From positions 1-60,061 of the forward strand of contig JAIXPW010000148.1 in the NCBI GenBank assembly GCA_027485995.1: DNA of 60,061 bases. The letters are read 5' to 3'. Every line of letters starts with the position of its first letter. Positions within the stretch are counted from its first letter, which is position 1. Below the pieces are notes generated by a model. The model worked only from the letters and a program-made list of their open reading frames with translations. It searched no databases and had not been told where the DNA came from. Made by a program: the position numbers and the translations under genes. Below, piece after piece: positions 1 through 8,475 of the stretch. The DNA is from Verrucomicrobiaceae bacterium (GTDB lineage: Bacteria > Verrucomicrobiota > Verrucomicrobiia > Verrucomicrobiales > Akkermansiaceae).

Positions 1-371
1 CGGATGATTAGATCGTCGCCGGGGAGGTTCATCGTGTTGTTCCAGAAGCAGATCCCGTCGCCGGGTGCGGTTTGGCCGGCGATGGTGATCTTGTCCTTGT
101 CGATGCTGAGACCGCCGCCGGAGCCGGAGGGCAGGCGGATGTGGCCGGAGACGGCGAAGACGATGGTGCGGCCGGAGGGGGGCGCGGTTTGGATGCCGTT
201 GACGAAGGAGCCCGCGCCGGAGGCGTTCAGGTTGGTGACGGTGTAGACGTCGCCGCCGCGGCCGCCGTTGGCGGTCGAGCCGAAGCCTTCCGCGCCGGGA
301 AAGGCGGGGAGCTGGCCCTGGGCGGGAACGAGTGAGCCGAGGCCGACGAGAAGCGCGAACGAGCGTAGCAT
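1..371 (-). CDS. Secreted pectate-lyase-like protein, N-terminal part
   Basis: The minus strand is open from an ATG at 371 to the window edge, giving about 123 residues; the rest of the gene lies outside. Residues 1-20 look like a signal peptide ending near Ala-Gln-Gly-Gln. A PGAEGFG motif at residues 25-31 is followed by a Gly-rich stretch (TANGGRGG), a YTVTNLN strand and then SGAGSF. This is the usual entry into the right-handed beta-helix of bacterial PL1-type pectate lyases and their relatives in Verrucomicrobiota. The predicted role is secreted breakdown of pectin or a similar uronate polysaccharide. The catalytic part is not visible, so the exact substrate is unknown. The family call is solid; pectate specificity is inferred. 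Confidence 0.8.
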   Translation of the reverse strand, partial: MLRSFALLVGLGSLVPAQGQLPAFPGAEGFGSTANGGRGGDVYTVTNLNASGAGSFVNGIQTAPPSGRTIVFAVSGHIRLPSGSGGGLSIDKDKITIAGQTAPGDGICFWNNTMNLPGDDLII

Positions 372-793
372 TGGCGGGTTTTAGTGTGTCTGATTAGGCT
401 GCGCGTTGATGATGAATAGTTCACTGATAACGCGGGTTTTTACCAAGTCGATTTGATTTTTGGAAGGTCGTGCCGAAATGCCGAGAAGTCATGCAACCGG
501 AGATCCTCTCGCCAATCATTGCCTGCATGAGTTCGATGTTTCATCGAACTCGTGGTCTCAGAACCGCAAGGCTTCCGATCGCTCTGGAGAGGAAAAATAC
601 CGTGGCGCGACGAACACGGGGACGCGGACGGACCTGAAGGCGGAGGGCTGAATTGCCGAATCAAGTGGCCACTGAATGTCTACCTGTCCCTTTCCTCAAA
701 GAGATCATTTTCCGAAATCTGCGTGCTTTTGTTTCAAGTCCCGCCCAAATCCCCGGAGTTTTACCCTTCGATTTATTGTATGTGGCTCATGAA
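372..793. other. Intergenic stretch without a recognisable gene
   Basis: This region lies between the start of the minus-strand lyase gene and the decayed TPM gene. It has lower GC than the neighbouring genes. Several short open frames on both strands have no recognisable protein features. It presumably holds the lyase promoter. I saw no clear terminator, RNA gene or repeat. Confidence 0.5.
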
Positions 794-1360
794 CTGAAGC
801 CGCTGGATTGCCTGTAATGCCAAACCAAGATCGAGCCGAACACTCCCGAGTGCCCGGCGTGCCAGGTGATGTTTCCTCGGGCCTCGGCCTTGCTGGGCGC
901 GGTGCCCCGACTGGCGGCGGGAGTCTCCGATGAGGGGAGCCCGATGACACCGAACGAGCCCGGAAAGCTGCGCGGCGCGATCCGCACCCTAAATTAGAAG
1001 TTTCCTAACCTAATGCCGCAGGTGGTGCTGCCTGCCTTTCCGGCGGAGCATCCCTTTGGCCTGCATGCGTTCTGGCTGTTCAATGCGGCGTCATTTTCCG
1101 GCGATGCGAATCGTGGGGCGAACAAGCAGACTGCGCTGCTGGTGGTGGATCCGAAGCGGCAGGAGTCATCGGTGGTGCGGGGCTACGGACTAGAAGGCCA
1201 GGTGGGCGGCGAGGTGCTCGATCATTTGCAGGAGCTGGCCGGACTGGGCTGGAAGGCGGGCCGCTGGGCGGATGGCCTGATGACGGTGCTCGATGGACTG
1301 GATCGCCTGTTCGAATGCATCGCGCACCAGCACGAGTTTGATCTCGCGTCGGGGAGGCTT
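794..1360 (+). pseudogene. TPM-domain (YgcG/Psb32-like) protein, decayed
   Basis: One reading frame carries a TPM-domain protein but is interrupted twice. The segment starting about 794 reads KPLDCL, then TAA at 815-817, then a Cys-rich part (CPAC preceded by a lone Cys) and LLGAVPRLAAGVSDEG up to IRTLN. TAG at 995-997 follows, and then KFPNLMPQVV, HAFWLFN and a GYGLEG motif typical of TPM domains. Homology continues in the same frame on both sides of each stop, so these are nonsense changes and not frameshifts. No ATG is present at the expected start; CTG sits where a Met would be. The 3' end runs into the convergent delta' gene without a natural stop. The intact protein would be a small zinc-ribbon plus TPM protein of unknown function. 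Confidence 0.72.
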
Positions 1361-2367
1361 CAACCGAAGGCTTTCAGGAATCCAACTTCCAGCGCGAGCT
1401 GCTCCTGGGCGTTGGTGTCGAGGGATCGACGCAGGCCTTCGAGGGCTTCCATGCGGCGCAGCAGGCGGTCAGACGTCTCCTTTTCCGCAATCAGGCGCAT
1501 GGCTTCGATCGAACCGGGGAAATCGAGGCCGTCGGAACCGGATTTCACCCGCAACACGTCGGCCATCCAGGCCATCAGGACATCGAAGAGGCGGCCACGG
1601 GATTCGAGGTAGTCGGATTCGGCGGAGGCTTTGTGGAATTCCTCGCGGCGCTTGAGCCAGTCGCCTTCGGTGACGTTCTTGTAGGCCTGTTCCTCCTCCT
1701 TGATCGCGGCGTCGGAGGCGGCGGTGGCGGCGGCTTTCTGTTCTTCGAGGATCGAGCCAAAAATGGCCTTGATCGTCAGGGCGACACGGGGATTTCCGAA
1801 GCCGACGGAAGCGGTGGTGTTGAGGGCTTCGACGAGTGCTGCACCGCCCTCCGCTCCGAGGCTGGTGCCACCGATGAGAGGCAGGCGGACGCAGCGGGAA
1901 AGGATGGTGGGAAGGAGCGACTGGGGATTGGAGGTCAGGAGGAGGAGAATGGTCCGGTCGGGTGGTTCCTCGAGGGTTTTCAGAAAGGCGTTGGAGCCTT
2001 CATTGCCCATCCGCTCGGCCGCAACGACGACGCCGACTTTCCAGGTGCCTTCGGGTGCGGCGAGGCGAAGCGGGCGTTCGAGTTCGCGGATGGCATCGAC
2101 CGAGATGCGCCGCGATTTCATGCGTGGACGGAGGATGCGGACCCAGGGGCCTTCGAGTTCGTCGAGCGGCGGGGTTTCCACGACGACCGGCTCGCCGAAA
2201 AGATCGAAGCCACCGGACGAGCCGCCATTGATGAGTCCGATGATCCGGGCGGCGAGGTGTTCCTTGCCGCTGCCGGGGGCTCCACTGATCAGGAAGGCAT
2301 GCGCCAGGCGTCCGCGTTGGTGGGCGGATTCGACCAGTTCGTAAGCGCGCTCTGCGGTGTAGGCCAT
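1360..2367 (-). CDS. holB: DNA polymerase III delta' subunit-like clamp-loader protein
   Basis: This 335-residue protein has an AAA+ clamp-loader N-terminus. It shows a Walker A motif GAPGSGK at residues 29-35, an FLKTLEEPP segment and an SRC-type sensor region (LPTILSRC), as in the DnaX/HolB family. In the clamp-loader complex, delta' takes part in opening the sliding clamp for DNA polymerase III. The cysteine-rich zinc module of DnaX is not obvious, which favours delta' over tau/gamma. The C-terminal half is less typical and partly coiled coil. The ATG at 2367 is chosen because the homologous sequence ([12 protein letters not shown]) begins there; an upstream ATG at 2412 would add 15 Pro/Ser-rich residues. 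The gene converges on the TPM pseudogene. Confidence 0.78.
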   Translation of the reverse strand: MAYTAERAYELVESAHQRGRLAHAFLISGAPGSGKEHLAARIIGLINGGSSGGFDLFGEPVVVETPPLDELEGPWVRILRPRMKSRRISVDAIRELERPLRLAAPEGTWKVGVVVAAERMGNEGSNAFLKTLEEPPDRTILLLLTSNPQSLLPTILSRCVRLPLIGGTSLGAEGGAALVEALNTTASVGFGNPRVALTIKAIFGSILEEQKAAATAASDAAIKEEEQAYKNVTEGDWLKRREEFHKASAESDYLESRGRLFDVLMAWMADVLRVKSGSDGLDFPGSIEAMRLIAEKETSDRLLRRMEALEGLRRSLDTNAQEQLALEVGFLKAFG

Positions 2368-2471
2368 GCGCGGGGATGCTGGTGGAAAGGGTGAGGGCGT
2401 TCCAAGTTCCAAATCGGATCGGATCGCATTGGCGCTTGATTGCCGGGCGTATCGAACTTTCAGTCCGACCC

Positions 2472-2921
2472 ATGAATCCCGCGTTCGCCCCCCGTGGCAG
2501 CAAGGCTGAAATCGAGGAAGGACCGGCCTTCGCTCCGAAATTCGATGCCGATGGCCTGATCGCCGCGATGGCGGTCGATTCCGTGACCCGTGAGCCGCTG
2601 ATGCTGGCCTACATGAACGAAGAGTCCCTGCGGCGGACCCTGGAAATCGGCGAGGCGGTCTATTGGTCGCGCTCCCGGAAGGAATACTGGCACAAGGGCG
2701 CGACGTCCGGCCACGTCCAGAAAATCGTCGAGATCCGGACCGACTGCGATCAGGACGCGCTGGTTCTTGTGGTCGAGCAAGTGGGTGCCGGGGCCTGTCA
2801 CACCGGGCGAGGCTCGTGCTTTTACCGGCGGGTGGTGAAATCGGTTGATGGCACGCCTGGATTGGAATTCACTGGGGGCGATCGGACTTTTGACCCCGCC
2901 GCCGTGTATGGAAAAGCCTGA
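2472..2921 (+). CDS. hisI: Phosphoribosyl-AMP cyclohydrolase
   Basis: The 149-residue product matches HisI throughout. It has a core of [24 protein letters not shown] and a metal-binding region with Asp/Cys (RTDCDQDA and the later [13 protein letters not shown]). HisI opens the purine ring of PR-AMP in the third step of histidine synthesis. There is no HisE (pyrophosphohydrolase) domain, so that step must be encoded elsewhere. The ATG at 2472 is preferred; the frame extends upstream to 2376 but that part is not HisI-like. It is a lone his gene, divergent from the delta' gene and followed by rplS on the same strand. Confidence 0.93.
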   Translation: MNPAFAPRGSKAEIEEGPAFAPKFDADGLIAAMAVDSVTREPLMLAYMNEESLRRTLEIGEAVYWSRSRKEYWHKGATSGHVQKIVEIRTDCDQDALVLVVEQVGAGACHTGRGSCFYRRVVKSVDGTPGLEFTGGDRTFDPAAVYGKA

Positions 2922-3038
2922 GAAAGCGAATTTCGCGGTTGCAATCGCCCCGCTGATCCACTAGCTCTCCCCCCCCGCAACGCCGGACCTGTTTCCAGGG
3001 CCTGCCGCGCAGCCAAAACTTTCCGCGAAGGAGGACCC

Positions 3039-3389
3039 ATGGACATCATCAAGAAAATCGAGCAAGAGCAGTTGAAAACGGATATCGTTGACTTCAATGT
3101 CGGCGACTCCATCAAGGTCCACACCCGCGTTGTCGAAGGCGGCAAGGAGCGTATCCAGATTTTCGCCGGCATCGTGATCGCCCGTCGTGGCACCGGCGTG
3201 AACGCCGCGTTCACCGTCCGCAAGATTTCCTACGGCGAAGGCGTCGAGCGTGGTTTCCCGCTCCACACCCCGCGCATCGCGAAGATCGAGGTCGTCACCA
3301 AGGGCAAGGTCCGCCGTGCCAAGCTTCACTACCTCCGTGGTCGTGTCGGCAAGCGCGCCCTCCTCGTGAAGACCGCTGACCGCGCCTGA
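3039..3389 (+). CDS. rplS: 50S ribosomal protein L19
   Basis: The 116-residue protein is L19 over its full length. It has the early [18 protein letters not shown] segment, [10 protein letters not shown], the conserved [17 protein letters not shown] block, and a basic C-terminus ending in [13 protein letters not shown]. It sits at the interface of the 30S and 50S subunits. A strong ribosome-binding site (GGAGGA) lies just before the ATG, and a good terminator follows the stop. In many bacteria rplS closes an rpsP-rimM-trmD operon, but here it follows hisI across a 117-bp leader and appears to be transcribed alone. Confidence 0.97.
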   Translation: MDIIKKIEQEQLKTDIVDFNVGDSIKVHTRVVEGGKERIQIFAGIVIARRGTGVNAAFTVRKISYGEGVERGFPLHTPRIAKIEVVTKGKVRRAKLHYLRGRVGKRALLVKTADRA

Positions 3390-3405
3390 TCGGTTCCCGT
3401 TTCGC

Positions 3406-3445
3406 AAACGCCCCTCCGGTTCTTCCGGCGGGGCGTTTTGCTTTT
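3406..3445 (+). terminator. Rho-independent terminator after rplS
   Basis: A GC-rich stem is formed by AACGCCCCTCCGG and CCGGCGGGGCGTT around a short TTCTT loop. It is followed by a T-rich tail (TTTTGCTTTT). It lies 17 bp past the rplS stop. Confidence 0.88.
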
Positions 3446-3503
3446 CCCGTGATCCATCGTATTTCCGCTTTTCGCCTCTTCGGCTCCGAGTCACCTTTCG
3501 CTC

Positions 3504-4487
3504 GTGCGAGTGCCGCTTTTCATCGTTTTCCTGCTTTCCATCGCGGTCGTATCGGCGACGTGGTGGGGTGGGACGAAGGACCATGATTTCCTGGCCGCCC
3601 CCAGCGCGGAAAAGCTCAGCCTTGCCCGACAGGAGGCCGCCAAGATCGGAGGAACTCCTCTCCCGCCGAATGATTTCCCCCTGCTGACGAATTCCCAGGG
3701 CTCCCCGACGCAGAAGCCGATCGAGCCAGAGGCCCCCAAGGAGCCCGAAATCAACCTGGGAAGCCTGGAGACAGCCCCGGGATTGGAAGCCTACGCGGTC
3801 GAGTCCCAGCAGGGAGCCGACCATCTGATTCGGCTCGCCACCGCTCTTGAAGCCAAAGGCTCGTTTCAAAGGGCCCTGCTGGCGTGGGAGCGGGTCGTGG
3901 ATTTGGGAAAAGCCGATGCAGCCACCCAGTTCAAGGCAATTGAGTCGATCAAGCGCCTGAGGCCGACGCTCCCTGCCTGGAACATTGACCCTGAAGGCGC
4001 GATTCCCCTGATTCTTCACGCGGGCACTGGGCCGGCCACGGCCCCGACCTTGAAGCCATTGCTCGAAGAGGCGGCCAGGCTGATCGGCGAAGCTTCCAAT
4101 GGAGTGGTGTCGGTCACCACGGAGATCGTGGTCGGCAAGAAGTCCGTGGACGCTTCGGGACCGGCTCCTGTCGCGGTCTGGTTCTCCGGTCCGGCGAAGG
4201 ATTCGCCTTCCAGCGAAGTGCTCTCGTTCACGCTCATCGAGCCTGCCGGGCTTCGGGATCAGATCTTGCGCACGGTTTACAAGCTTGTTTCCGCCCAGCT
4301 CATCAAGAAGACCGCCTACTCGGCTCCGTTGATCCTTCAATCCACCGAGGACCCGGTCGATTCGCTCACTTACCGCGTCACCCGTCTTTGCTGGCGTGAA
4401 ATGGCTGCGGCCCTCAATCTACCACCTCCCCAGCCCGCTCCTGCGGCACCGGCGGAAGGCGAGCCCCGCCGGCGGCGGAATCGCTGA
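3504..4487 (+). CDS. Hypothetical membrane-anchored or secreted protein
   Basis: This 327-residue protein starts with GTG at 3504. An N-terminal hydrophobic segment (residues 4-19) looks like a signal anchor. A Pro-rich linker follows (residues about 50-85), then a short helical part resembling a TPR unit (ATALEAKGSFQRALLAWERVVDLG). The C-terminal alpha/beta region has a Pro-rich, very basic tail (RRRRNR). I do not recognise a named family. It lies 72 bp upstream of the YdjY-domain gene, so the three genes from 3504 to 6469 may be co-transcribed as an envelope set. Confidence 0.7.
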   Translation: MRVPLFIVFLLSIAVVSATWWGGTKDHDFLAAPSAEKLSLARQEAAKIGGTPLPPNDFPLLTNSQGSPTQKPIEPEAPKEPEINLGSLETAPGLEAYAVESQQGADHLIRLATALEAKGSFQRALLAWERVVDLGKADAATQFKAIESIKRLRPTLPAWNIDPEGAIPLILHAGTGPATAPTLKPLLEEAARLIGEASNGVVSVTTEIVVGKKSVDASGPAPVAVWFSGPAKDSPSSEVLSFTLIEPAGLRDQILRTVYKLVSAQLIKKTAYSAPLILQSTEDPVDSLTYRVTRLCWREMAAALNLPPPQPAPAAPAEGEPRRRRNR

Positions 4488-4559
4488 TTCCCCGAAGTTT
4501 TTTCAAAGATCCCGACTTCGGGAGCGTTACCCCCTAAGCGTGTTTCAATTCCCTCAACC

Positions 4560-5330
4560 ATGAGATCGATCCCACTCCTGCTGATTTCAGGGCTGCTGCC
4601 AGTGGCGGCGATGGCGGAACCGACTGCTCCTGCGGTCGAACCGACCAGCCTTCCGGCACCTGATCAGAAGATTGAGCCGGTGAAACCCGCCGTTGAGAAA
4701 ATCGATGCGACCCATTACCGGATTGGCGAGGTGACCTTCGATCAGGCCACCCGCGAGGTCCGGATTCCGGCCGAGGTGAACATGACCGAAGGCTTGCTGG
4801 AATTCCTCCTGGTTCACAAGGACGGGAAGGTTCACGAGTCCCTTTTCAAGACCAGCGTCAACGCCACCCATCTCAACGTCGCCTTCACGCTTCTGCGCTA
4901 TAAGCCCTCGCGGGAGCTCTATGTGGTCTATGACGAGAAGGGTCAGAACATCGGGTCCGCCAATCAGGTCCCCGAGGACGTCAAGGCGGCCGCCCGGGTC
5001 AACATCAAGGTCGAGTGGAACGACAAGGGTCAGATCAAGACCTATCCGGTGAACGAGTGGATCTCGGATTCCGCCACCGAGAAAGCCATGCCATCCGGAC
5101 CCTGGGTGTATGGTGGTTCGGAAATCGAGAACGGTCGCTATGCTCCGGAATCCTCAGGTGACATCATTGCCATTTTCCTGACCAACAGCGCGATGATCCT
5201 CTACCCGGGAGCCGACAACAAGAATGACGAAGTCTGGCTGCCCTTTCCCAAGCGCGTTCCTCCGATCGACACCAAGGTCACCCTCATCTTCTCACCACCC
5301 ACTCCCTCCACACCCGCTCCAAAACCATGA
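4560..5330 (+). CDS. YdjY domain-containing secreted protein
   Basis: The 256-residue protein has a signal peptide (residues 1-19, cut after AMA) and a Pro-rich linker. From about residue 55 it has a YdjY-like domain: a beta strand region (VTFDQATREVRIPAEVNMTEGLLEFLLV), then HESLFKTSVNATHLNVAFTLL. The function of YdjY domains is not established; they are common in secreted proteins of Planctomycetes and Verrucomicrobia. The stop overlaps the ATG of the next gene (ATGA at 5327-5330), a sign of translational coupling with the terpenoid-cyclase-fold protein. Confidence 0.78.
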   Translation: MRSIPLLLISGLLPVAAMAEPTAPAVEPTSLPAPDQKIEPVKPAVEKIDATHYRIGEVTFDQATREVRIPAEVNMTEGLLEFLLVHKDGKVHESLFKTSVNATHLNVAFTLLRYKPSRELYVVYDEKGQNIGSANQVPEDVKAAARVNIKVEWNDKGQIKTYPVNEWISDSATEKAMPSGPWVYGGSEIENGRYAPESSGDIIAIFLTNSAMILYPGADNKNDEVWLPFPKRVPPIDTKVTLIFSPPTPSTPAPKP

Positions 5331-6469
5331 AGCCCGCCATCCTTCTCAGCCTTTTCGCCGCCGGACTGGCCACCGCCGCGCCGGACAACAGCCGCTACCT
5401 TTCCCTCCAGCAGGAGATCAAGCAGGCCATTGCCCGCGGCAACGCCTGGCTCAAGACCCAGCAGAAGGAGGATGGTCACTGGGACGACGAGGGCATCCCG
5501 GCCTTCACCGCCCTGGCCCTCACTGCCGCCTCGCGCGATCCGAACGTGGATCTCAAGAAGGAAACCCCCGAAAACATCGCAAAGGGCTTCGACTGGCTGG
5601 TGAAGCAGCAGAAGGAGGACGGCGGCATCTACAACCGCGGCCTCACGGTTTACAATACCGCCACCTCCGTCACCGCGCTCTCGGCGCTTGGAAAATCCGA
5701 CTACGAGTCCGTCATCGTCCGCGCCCGCAAGCACCTCATCGGTCAGCAATGGGATGCCGGTGAAAAGGGCAAGACCGACAACCCGAACGACGGTGGCATC
5801 GGTTACGGCTCAAAGAATGACCACACCGACATGTCGAACACCTACCTCGCCATCGAGGCGCTCGCACTTTCGAAAAAGGTCGTCGATGACGGCAAGCACG
5901 GCGACCAGCCGGACCTCGATTGGGACGCGGCGGTGAAATTCCTTTCCCGCTGTCAGAACCTCACCGCCAGCAACGACCAGCCCTGGGCCTCCGACGATGC
6001 CAAGAACAAGGGTGGCTTCGTTTACACCTCCACCGAATCGAAGGCCGAGGACACCCTGCCGGATGGTCGCACCGCCCTTCGCTCCTACGGATCGATGTCC
6101 TATGCCGGTCTGCTTTCGCTGATCTACGCCAAGGTCTCAGCCGATGATCCACGCGTCGTCGCAGTGAAGGACTGGCTCGCGAAAAACTACACCGTCGACG
6201 AGAACCCCGGCCTCAAGGCGGAAGGTCAGTACTACTACTACCAGGCCATGAGCAAGGCCCTCAGCGCCGCCAACATCAACACCCTCAAGCTGGCCGCCGG
6301 CAAGGAAGCCGACTGGCGCAAGGACCTTGGAGAAAAGCTTCTCAGTGTCCAGAAGGGCGATGGCTCCTGGGCCAACACCACCGGTCGTTGGATGGAAAGC
6401 AACCCGATTCTGGTGACGGCTTACAGTGTGCTCGCGCTTGAGCAGCTTTACGATTCGATCCCGCGATGA
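5327..6469 (+). CDS. Secreted prenyltransferase/squalene-oxidase-repeat protein
   Basis: This 380-residue protein has a signal peptide (residues 1-18) followed by several alpha-alpha toroid repeats of the prenyltransferase/squalene oxidase type. Examples are WLKTQQKEDGHWDD, WLVKQQKEDGGIYN and LLSVQKGDGSWANTTGRWMES. Such secreted members lack the DXDD cyclase motif, and none is seen here, so it is unlikely to be a terpene cyclase. A binding or structural role is more probable. It is coupled to the YdjY gene by an ATGA overlap and closed by a terminator, so it is probably the last gene of the unit. Confidence 0.85.
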   Translation: MKPAILLSLFAAGLATAAPDNSRYLSLQQEIKQAIARGNAWLKTQQKEDGHWDDEGIPAFTALALTAASRDPNVDLKKETPENIAKGFDWLVKQQKEDGGIYNRGLTVYNTATSVTALSALGKSDYESVIVRARKHLIGQQWDAGEKGKTDNPNDGGIGYGSKNDHTDMSNTYLAIEALALSKKVVDDGKHGDQPDLDWDAAVKFLSRCQNLTASNDQPWASDDAKNKGGFVYTSTESKAEDTLPDGRTALRSYGSMSYAGLLSLIYAKVSADDPRVVAVKDWLAKNYTVDENPGLKAEGQYYYYQAMSKALSAANINTLKLAAGKEADWRKDLGEKLLSVQKGDGSWANTTGRWMESNPILVTAYSVLALEQLYDSIPR

Positions 6470-6510
6470 GGTCGGGGGCGTCTCCGTCCCAAGGCAACCT
6501 TTACTCTAAC

Positions 6511-6546
6511 AAAACGCCGCTCTGTTGGAGCGGCGTTTTTCTTTTC
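6511..6546 (+). terminator. Rho-independent terminator after the toroid-repeat gene
   Basis: A perfect stem AACGCCGCTC / GAGCGGCGTT encloses a TGTTG loop and is followed by a TTTTTCTTTT tail. It lies 42 bp past the stop of the toroid-repeat gene. Confidence 0.9.
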
Positions 6547-6658
6547 GTATTTGATGGGATCGCACAATCTGCCGTCCAGATTCAACAGCGGTGGGCGGAC
6601 TGTGGAGTTGCCTTACAGCGTGGAACGCGTGCAAGGTGACCATGCAAGGATCCATCCC

Positions 6659-6988
6659 ATGAACATTTTCGGCACCTTCCTCCAAGTCGGCATCCTGTGG
6701 TTTCTCATCACCCTCTTCACCGGCCAGACCAATGCCAATGTCAGTCTGACCGAGACGTGGATCGTGGTGATCGGCATGATGATCGTGGGAGTGTTGACCC
6801 GACTGTTTCTTGCCCCATTTCTCGGACCATTCGTGGTGCTGATCGATGCCGGAGCCCTCTACCTGCTGGTCGACAAGGTCTGCGGCACCGCGCGAAAAAC
6901 TACCCTGAAGATCTGCGGATGGTATCTGGGGATCTCCTTCATTCTGGCGCTGGTCTGGGCGTTGATCCAAAGTTCGGCCCGTTCTTGA
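6659..6988 (+). CDS. Small integral membrane protein, unknown
   Basis: This 109-residue protein has about four hydrophobic segments: residues 1-21, 30-50, 53-72 and 85-105. The ATG at 6659 is chosen because an AAGGA ribosome-binding site lies 8 bp before it. The frame upstream of this point is not hydrophobic or conserved-looking. I do not recognise a family. The gene stands between a terminator and the convergent toxin-antitoxin cluster. Confidence 0.7.
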   Translation: MNIFGTFLQVGILWFLITLFTGQTNANVSLTETWIVVIGMMIVGVLTRLFLAPFLGPFVVLIDAGALYLLVDKVCGTARKTTLKICGWYLGISFILALVWALIQSSARS

Positions 6989-7031
6989 GCGATGGCTCTC
7001 CAGTCTTGACCGTGTGATTCGAGGCTCCTTC

Positions 7032-7460
7032 TCAGAGGAGAGGATTCTTCCATTTCAGGCCCGGAAAACGCGAGAAATCCGCATCGGTGGTGTGGAGTAC
7101 GAGTCCTCGCTCGATGGCCAGTGCGGCGAGATGGGCATCGGTCGTGAGGTTTCCCGCGCTGCCGAGATTCAGCAACTGGGAGGACCAGGTCTGGAAATGG
7201 GATTGAGGTGGGTGAACGATCTGCACATGAGGGAGCGAAAGCCATTCCTCGACCCGCGCCAAAGCATCCGCCACCGGGAGGGGATTCTGGAAGATTTTTG
7301 GATGTGTGGTGATTCGCACGAACCCTTGGATCACCACCCAAGCCAAGGCGACTCCCTCCTGGCCTTGGAGGCATCGCTCCCACCAGCCAAGCGCCTTCGC
7401 ATGTTGGGGCACCCTCAGGTTGTGGGCATAGACGAGGAGGTTAACGTCCGGCAGAATCAT
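7032..7460 (-). CDS. PIN-domain toxin (VapC-like)
   Basis: The 142-residue PIN protein has the N-terminal acidic motif PDVNLLVYA (Asp5). A central helix region ends in QGFVRITT, and the C-terminal acidic cluster includes TTDAHLAALA and TTDADFSRF. PIN toxins of the VapC type are Mg-dependent RNases that cut tRNA or rRNA. The start overlaps the upstream antitoxin gene by 20 bp, as is usual for an antitoxin-first pair. A second PIN gene of the same layout lies just upstream at 7772. Confidence 0.87.
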   Translation of the reverse strand: MILPDVNLLVYAHNLRVPQHAKALGWWERCLQGQEGVALAWVVIQGFVRITTHPKIFQNPLPVADALARVEEWLSLPHVQIVHPPQSHFQTWSSQLLNLGSAGNLTTDAHLAALAIERGLVLHTTDADFSRFPGLKWKNPLL

Positions 7461-7719
7461 CGTTCGCCACCTTTCTGAGGTAGTCCTCCACTTCCAGTTC
7501 GTCCACCAGTTGATTCAAACGGCCCAGATCCAAGCCTGCCGGAGCGGCTCCGAAATCATGAGGCCGGACCAAGACCGGGGCTGGGTTGGCAGCTAAATTT
7601 TCCGCAAGTCCGCGCCTGAGCGCGCTGTTGACCAGCTCCTTGAACGGTATGTCCATTTCCCGAGCCTTGCGCTTCAGAATGCCCATAAGATCGTCATCGA
7701 TGGTCAGGGTGGTCCTCAT
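7441..7719 (-). CDS. Ribbon-helix-helix antitoxin (VapB-like)
   Basis: This 92-residue protein begins with a short beta strand and two helices typical of RHH DNA-binding antitoxins (MRTTLTIDDDLMGILKRKA, then FKELVNSALRRGL). A Pro-rich linker and an acidic C-terminal tail that would bind the toxin follow. It lies directly before the PIN toxin and overlaps it. A palindrome and a promoter-like TTGACA just upstream suggest autoregulation. Confidence 0.85.
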   Translation of the reverse strand: MRTTLTIDDDLMGILKRKAREMDIPFKELVNSALRRGLAENLAANPAPVLVRPHDFGAAPAGLDLGRLNQLVDELEVEDYLRKVANDDSAGR

Positions 7720-7755
7720 GAAAGCATCATGATGTTGTCATAATTGATGTCAAGG
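7720..7755 (-). promoter_or_regulatory. Putative operator/promoter of the first PIN toxin-antitoxin pair
   Basis: A perfect 10-bp palindrome CATCATGATG (7725-7734) lies 5 bp upstream of the antitoxin ATG. On the minus strand a TTGACA hexamer (7748-7753) sits 17 bp before ATGATG, a weak -10. The palindrome would be a natural RHH binding site covering the promoter. This is inferred from position and symmetry only. Confidence 0.45.
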
Positions 7756-7771
7756 CATCAAGACCTATGGA

Positions 7772-8224
7772 TCAGAAGGTTGCCTTTAGTATTCTAAGGT
7801 CCAGCCCCTTGAATTGGGAGAAGGCCTTGTCGGTGGTGACCATTTGAAGTCCGGAACACTTGGCGAATGCCGCCAACCAGGCGTCCATCCAGAGCTTCGG
7901 GGACCGCGTTTCCCTGAGAGCGTAGGTCGTCCAGACTTCCTCCACGCCCTCGGGTTCGCTCGCAAAGCTGATGCGATCATCTGCCATGAAGGCTTCGACA
8001 AGATCCCATGCCTGACGGTTGCCGAGAGGAGGGATTCCATAAGCAGCCAGCACTTCGGCAGTGGTCAGAAGCCTCACCAATGCCTGTCGGGTCGCCCGAC
8101 AAAAGTAGATGCTTTCAACCTCCTGAATCTCCTTCAGCCATGCCTTCGCGACTTCATGGTGGGAGTGCCCGGAAAGTGCCAGGGCCAACCAGATGTTCAC
8201 GTCAGGAAGCTTCACCGAGTCCAC
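7772..8224 (-). CDS. PIN-domain toxin (VapC-like), second pair
   Basis: This 150-residue PIN protein resembles the neighbour at 7032. It has LPDVNIWLALA near the N-terminus, a central ATRQALVRLLTT helix, WMDAWLAAFA, and TTDKAFSQFKGL at the end. These supply the acidic residues of the PIN active site. The start is GTG at 8224, overlapping the upstream antitoxin gene by 13 bp. It shares the same TTDxxF C-terminal signature with the first toxin, so the two pairs probably belong to one subfamily that diverged after duplication or arrived together. Confidence 0.87.
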   Translation of the reverse strand: MDSVKLPDVNIWLALALSGHSHHEVAKAWLKEIQEVESIYFCRATRQALVRLLTTAEVLAAYGIPPLGNRQAWDLVEAFMADDRISFASEPEGVEEVWTTYALRETRSPKLWMDAWLAAFAKCSGLQMVTTDKAFSQFKGLDLRILKATF

Positions 8225-8475
8225 TCCACTTCCTGTTTGAGCAGCACCTCCGACACTTCATCGGGATTCAATTCCTTTGAGGTGGCAACTGGGGCCGGAA
8301 ATTGGATCAATGGAAGCCGCACCCGGTTCCTTGAAGTTGAGGGAGCCTGGGCCTGCGCTGAAAGGCCCTTGCGGAAAATCTCGGTGGCCACATCCCGGAG
8401 TTTCCGCCCCTCTTGAGCGGCTCGCATTTTCATCTCCCGAACAAGATCGCTGGGAAGATCGAGAGTGATTTTCAT
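8212..8475 (-). CDS. Ribbon-helix-helix antitoxin, second pair
   Basis: The 87-residue protein starts MKITLDLPSDLVREMKMRA, followed by a helix ending in ATEIFRKGL. This is the RHH DNA-binding fold of VapB-like antitoxins. The rest is a Pro-rich, partly acidic tail likely to wrap the toxin. It precedes and overlaps its PIN partner. It starts about 190 bp from the divergent secreted-protein gene at 8668. Confidence 0.83.
   Translation of the reverse strand: MKITLDLPSDLVREMKMRAAQEGRKLRDVATEIFRKGLSAQAQAPSTSRNRVRLPLIQFPAPVATSKELNPDEVSEVLLKQEVEWTR

Noticed and set aside
815..997. Stop codon reassignment or readthrough as the explanation for the TPM gene stops
   Set aside because: TAA, TAG and TGA end ordinary genes in the window, and no recoding signal was seen. 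Decay or sequence error is simpler.
2961..4340. Minus-strand open frame opposite rplS and the 3504 gene
   Set aside because: It runs across a ribosomal protein gene and a terminator and has a low-complexity Arg/Gly-rich sequence with no family match.
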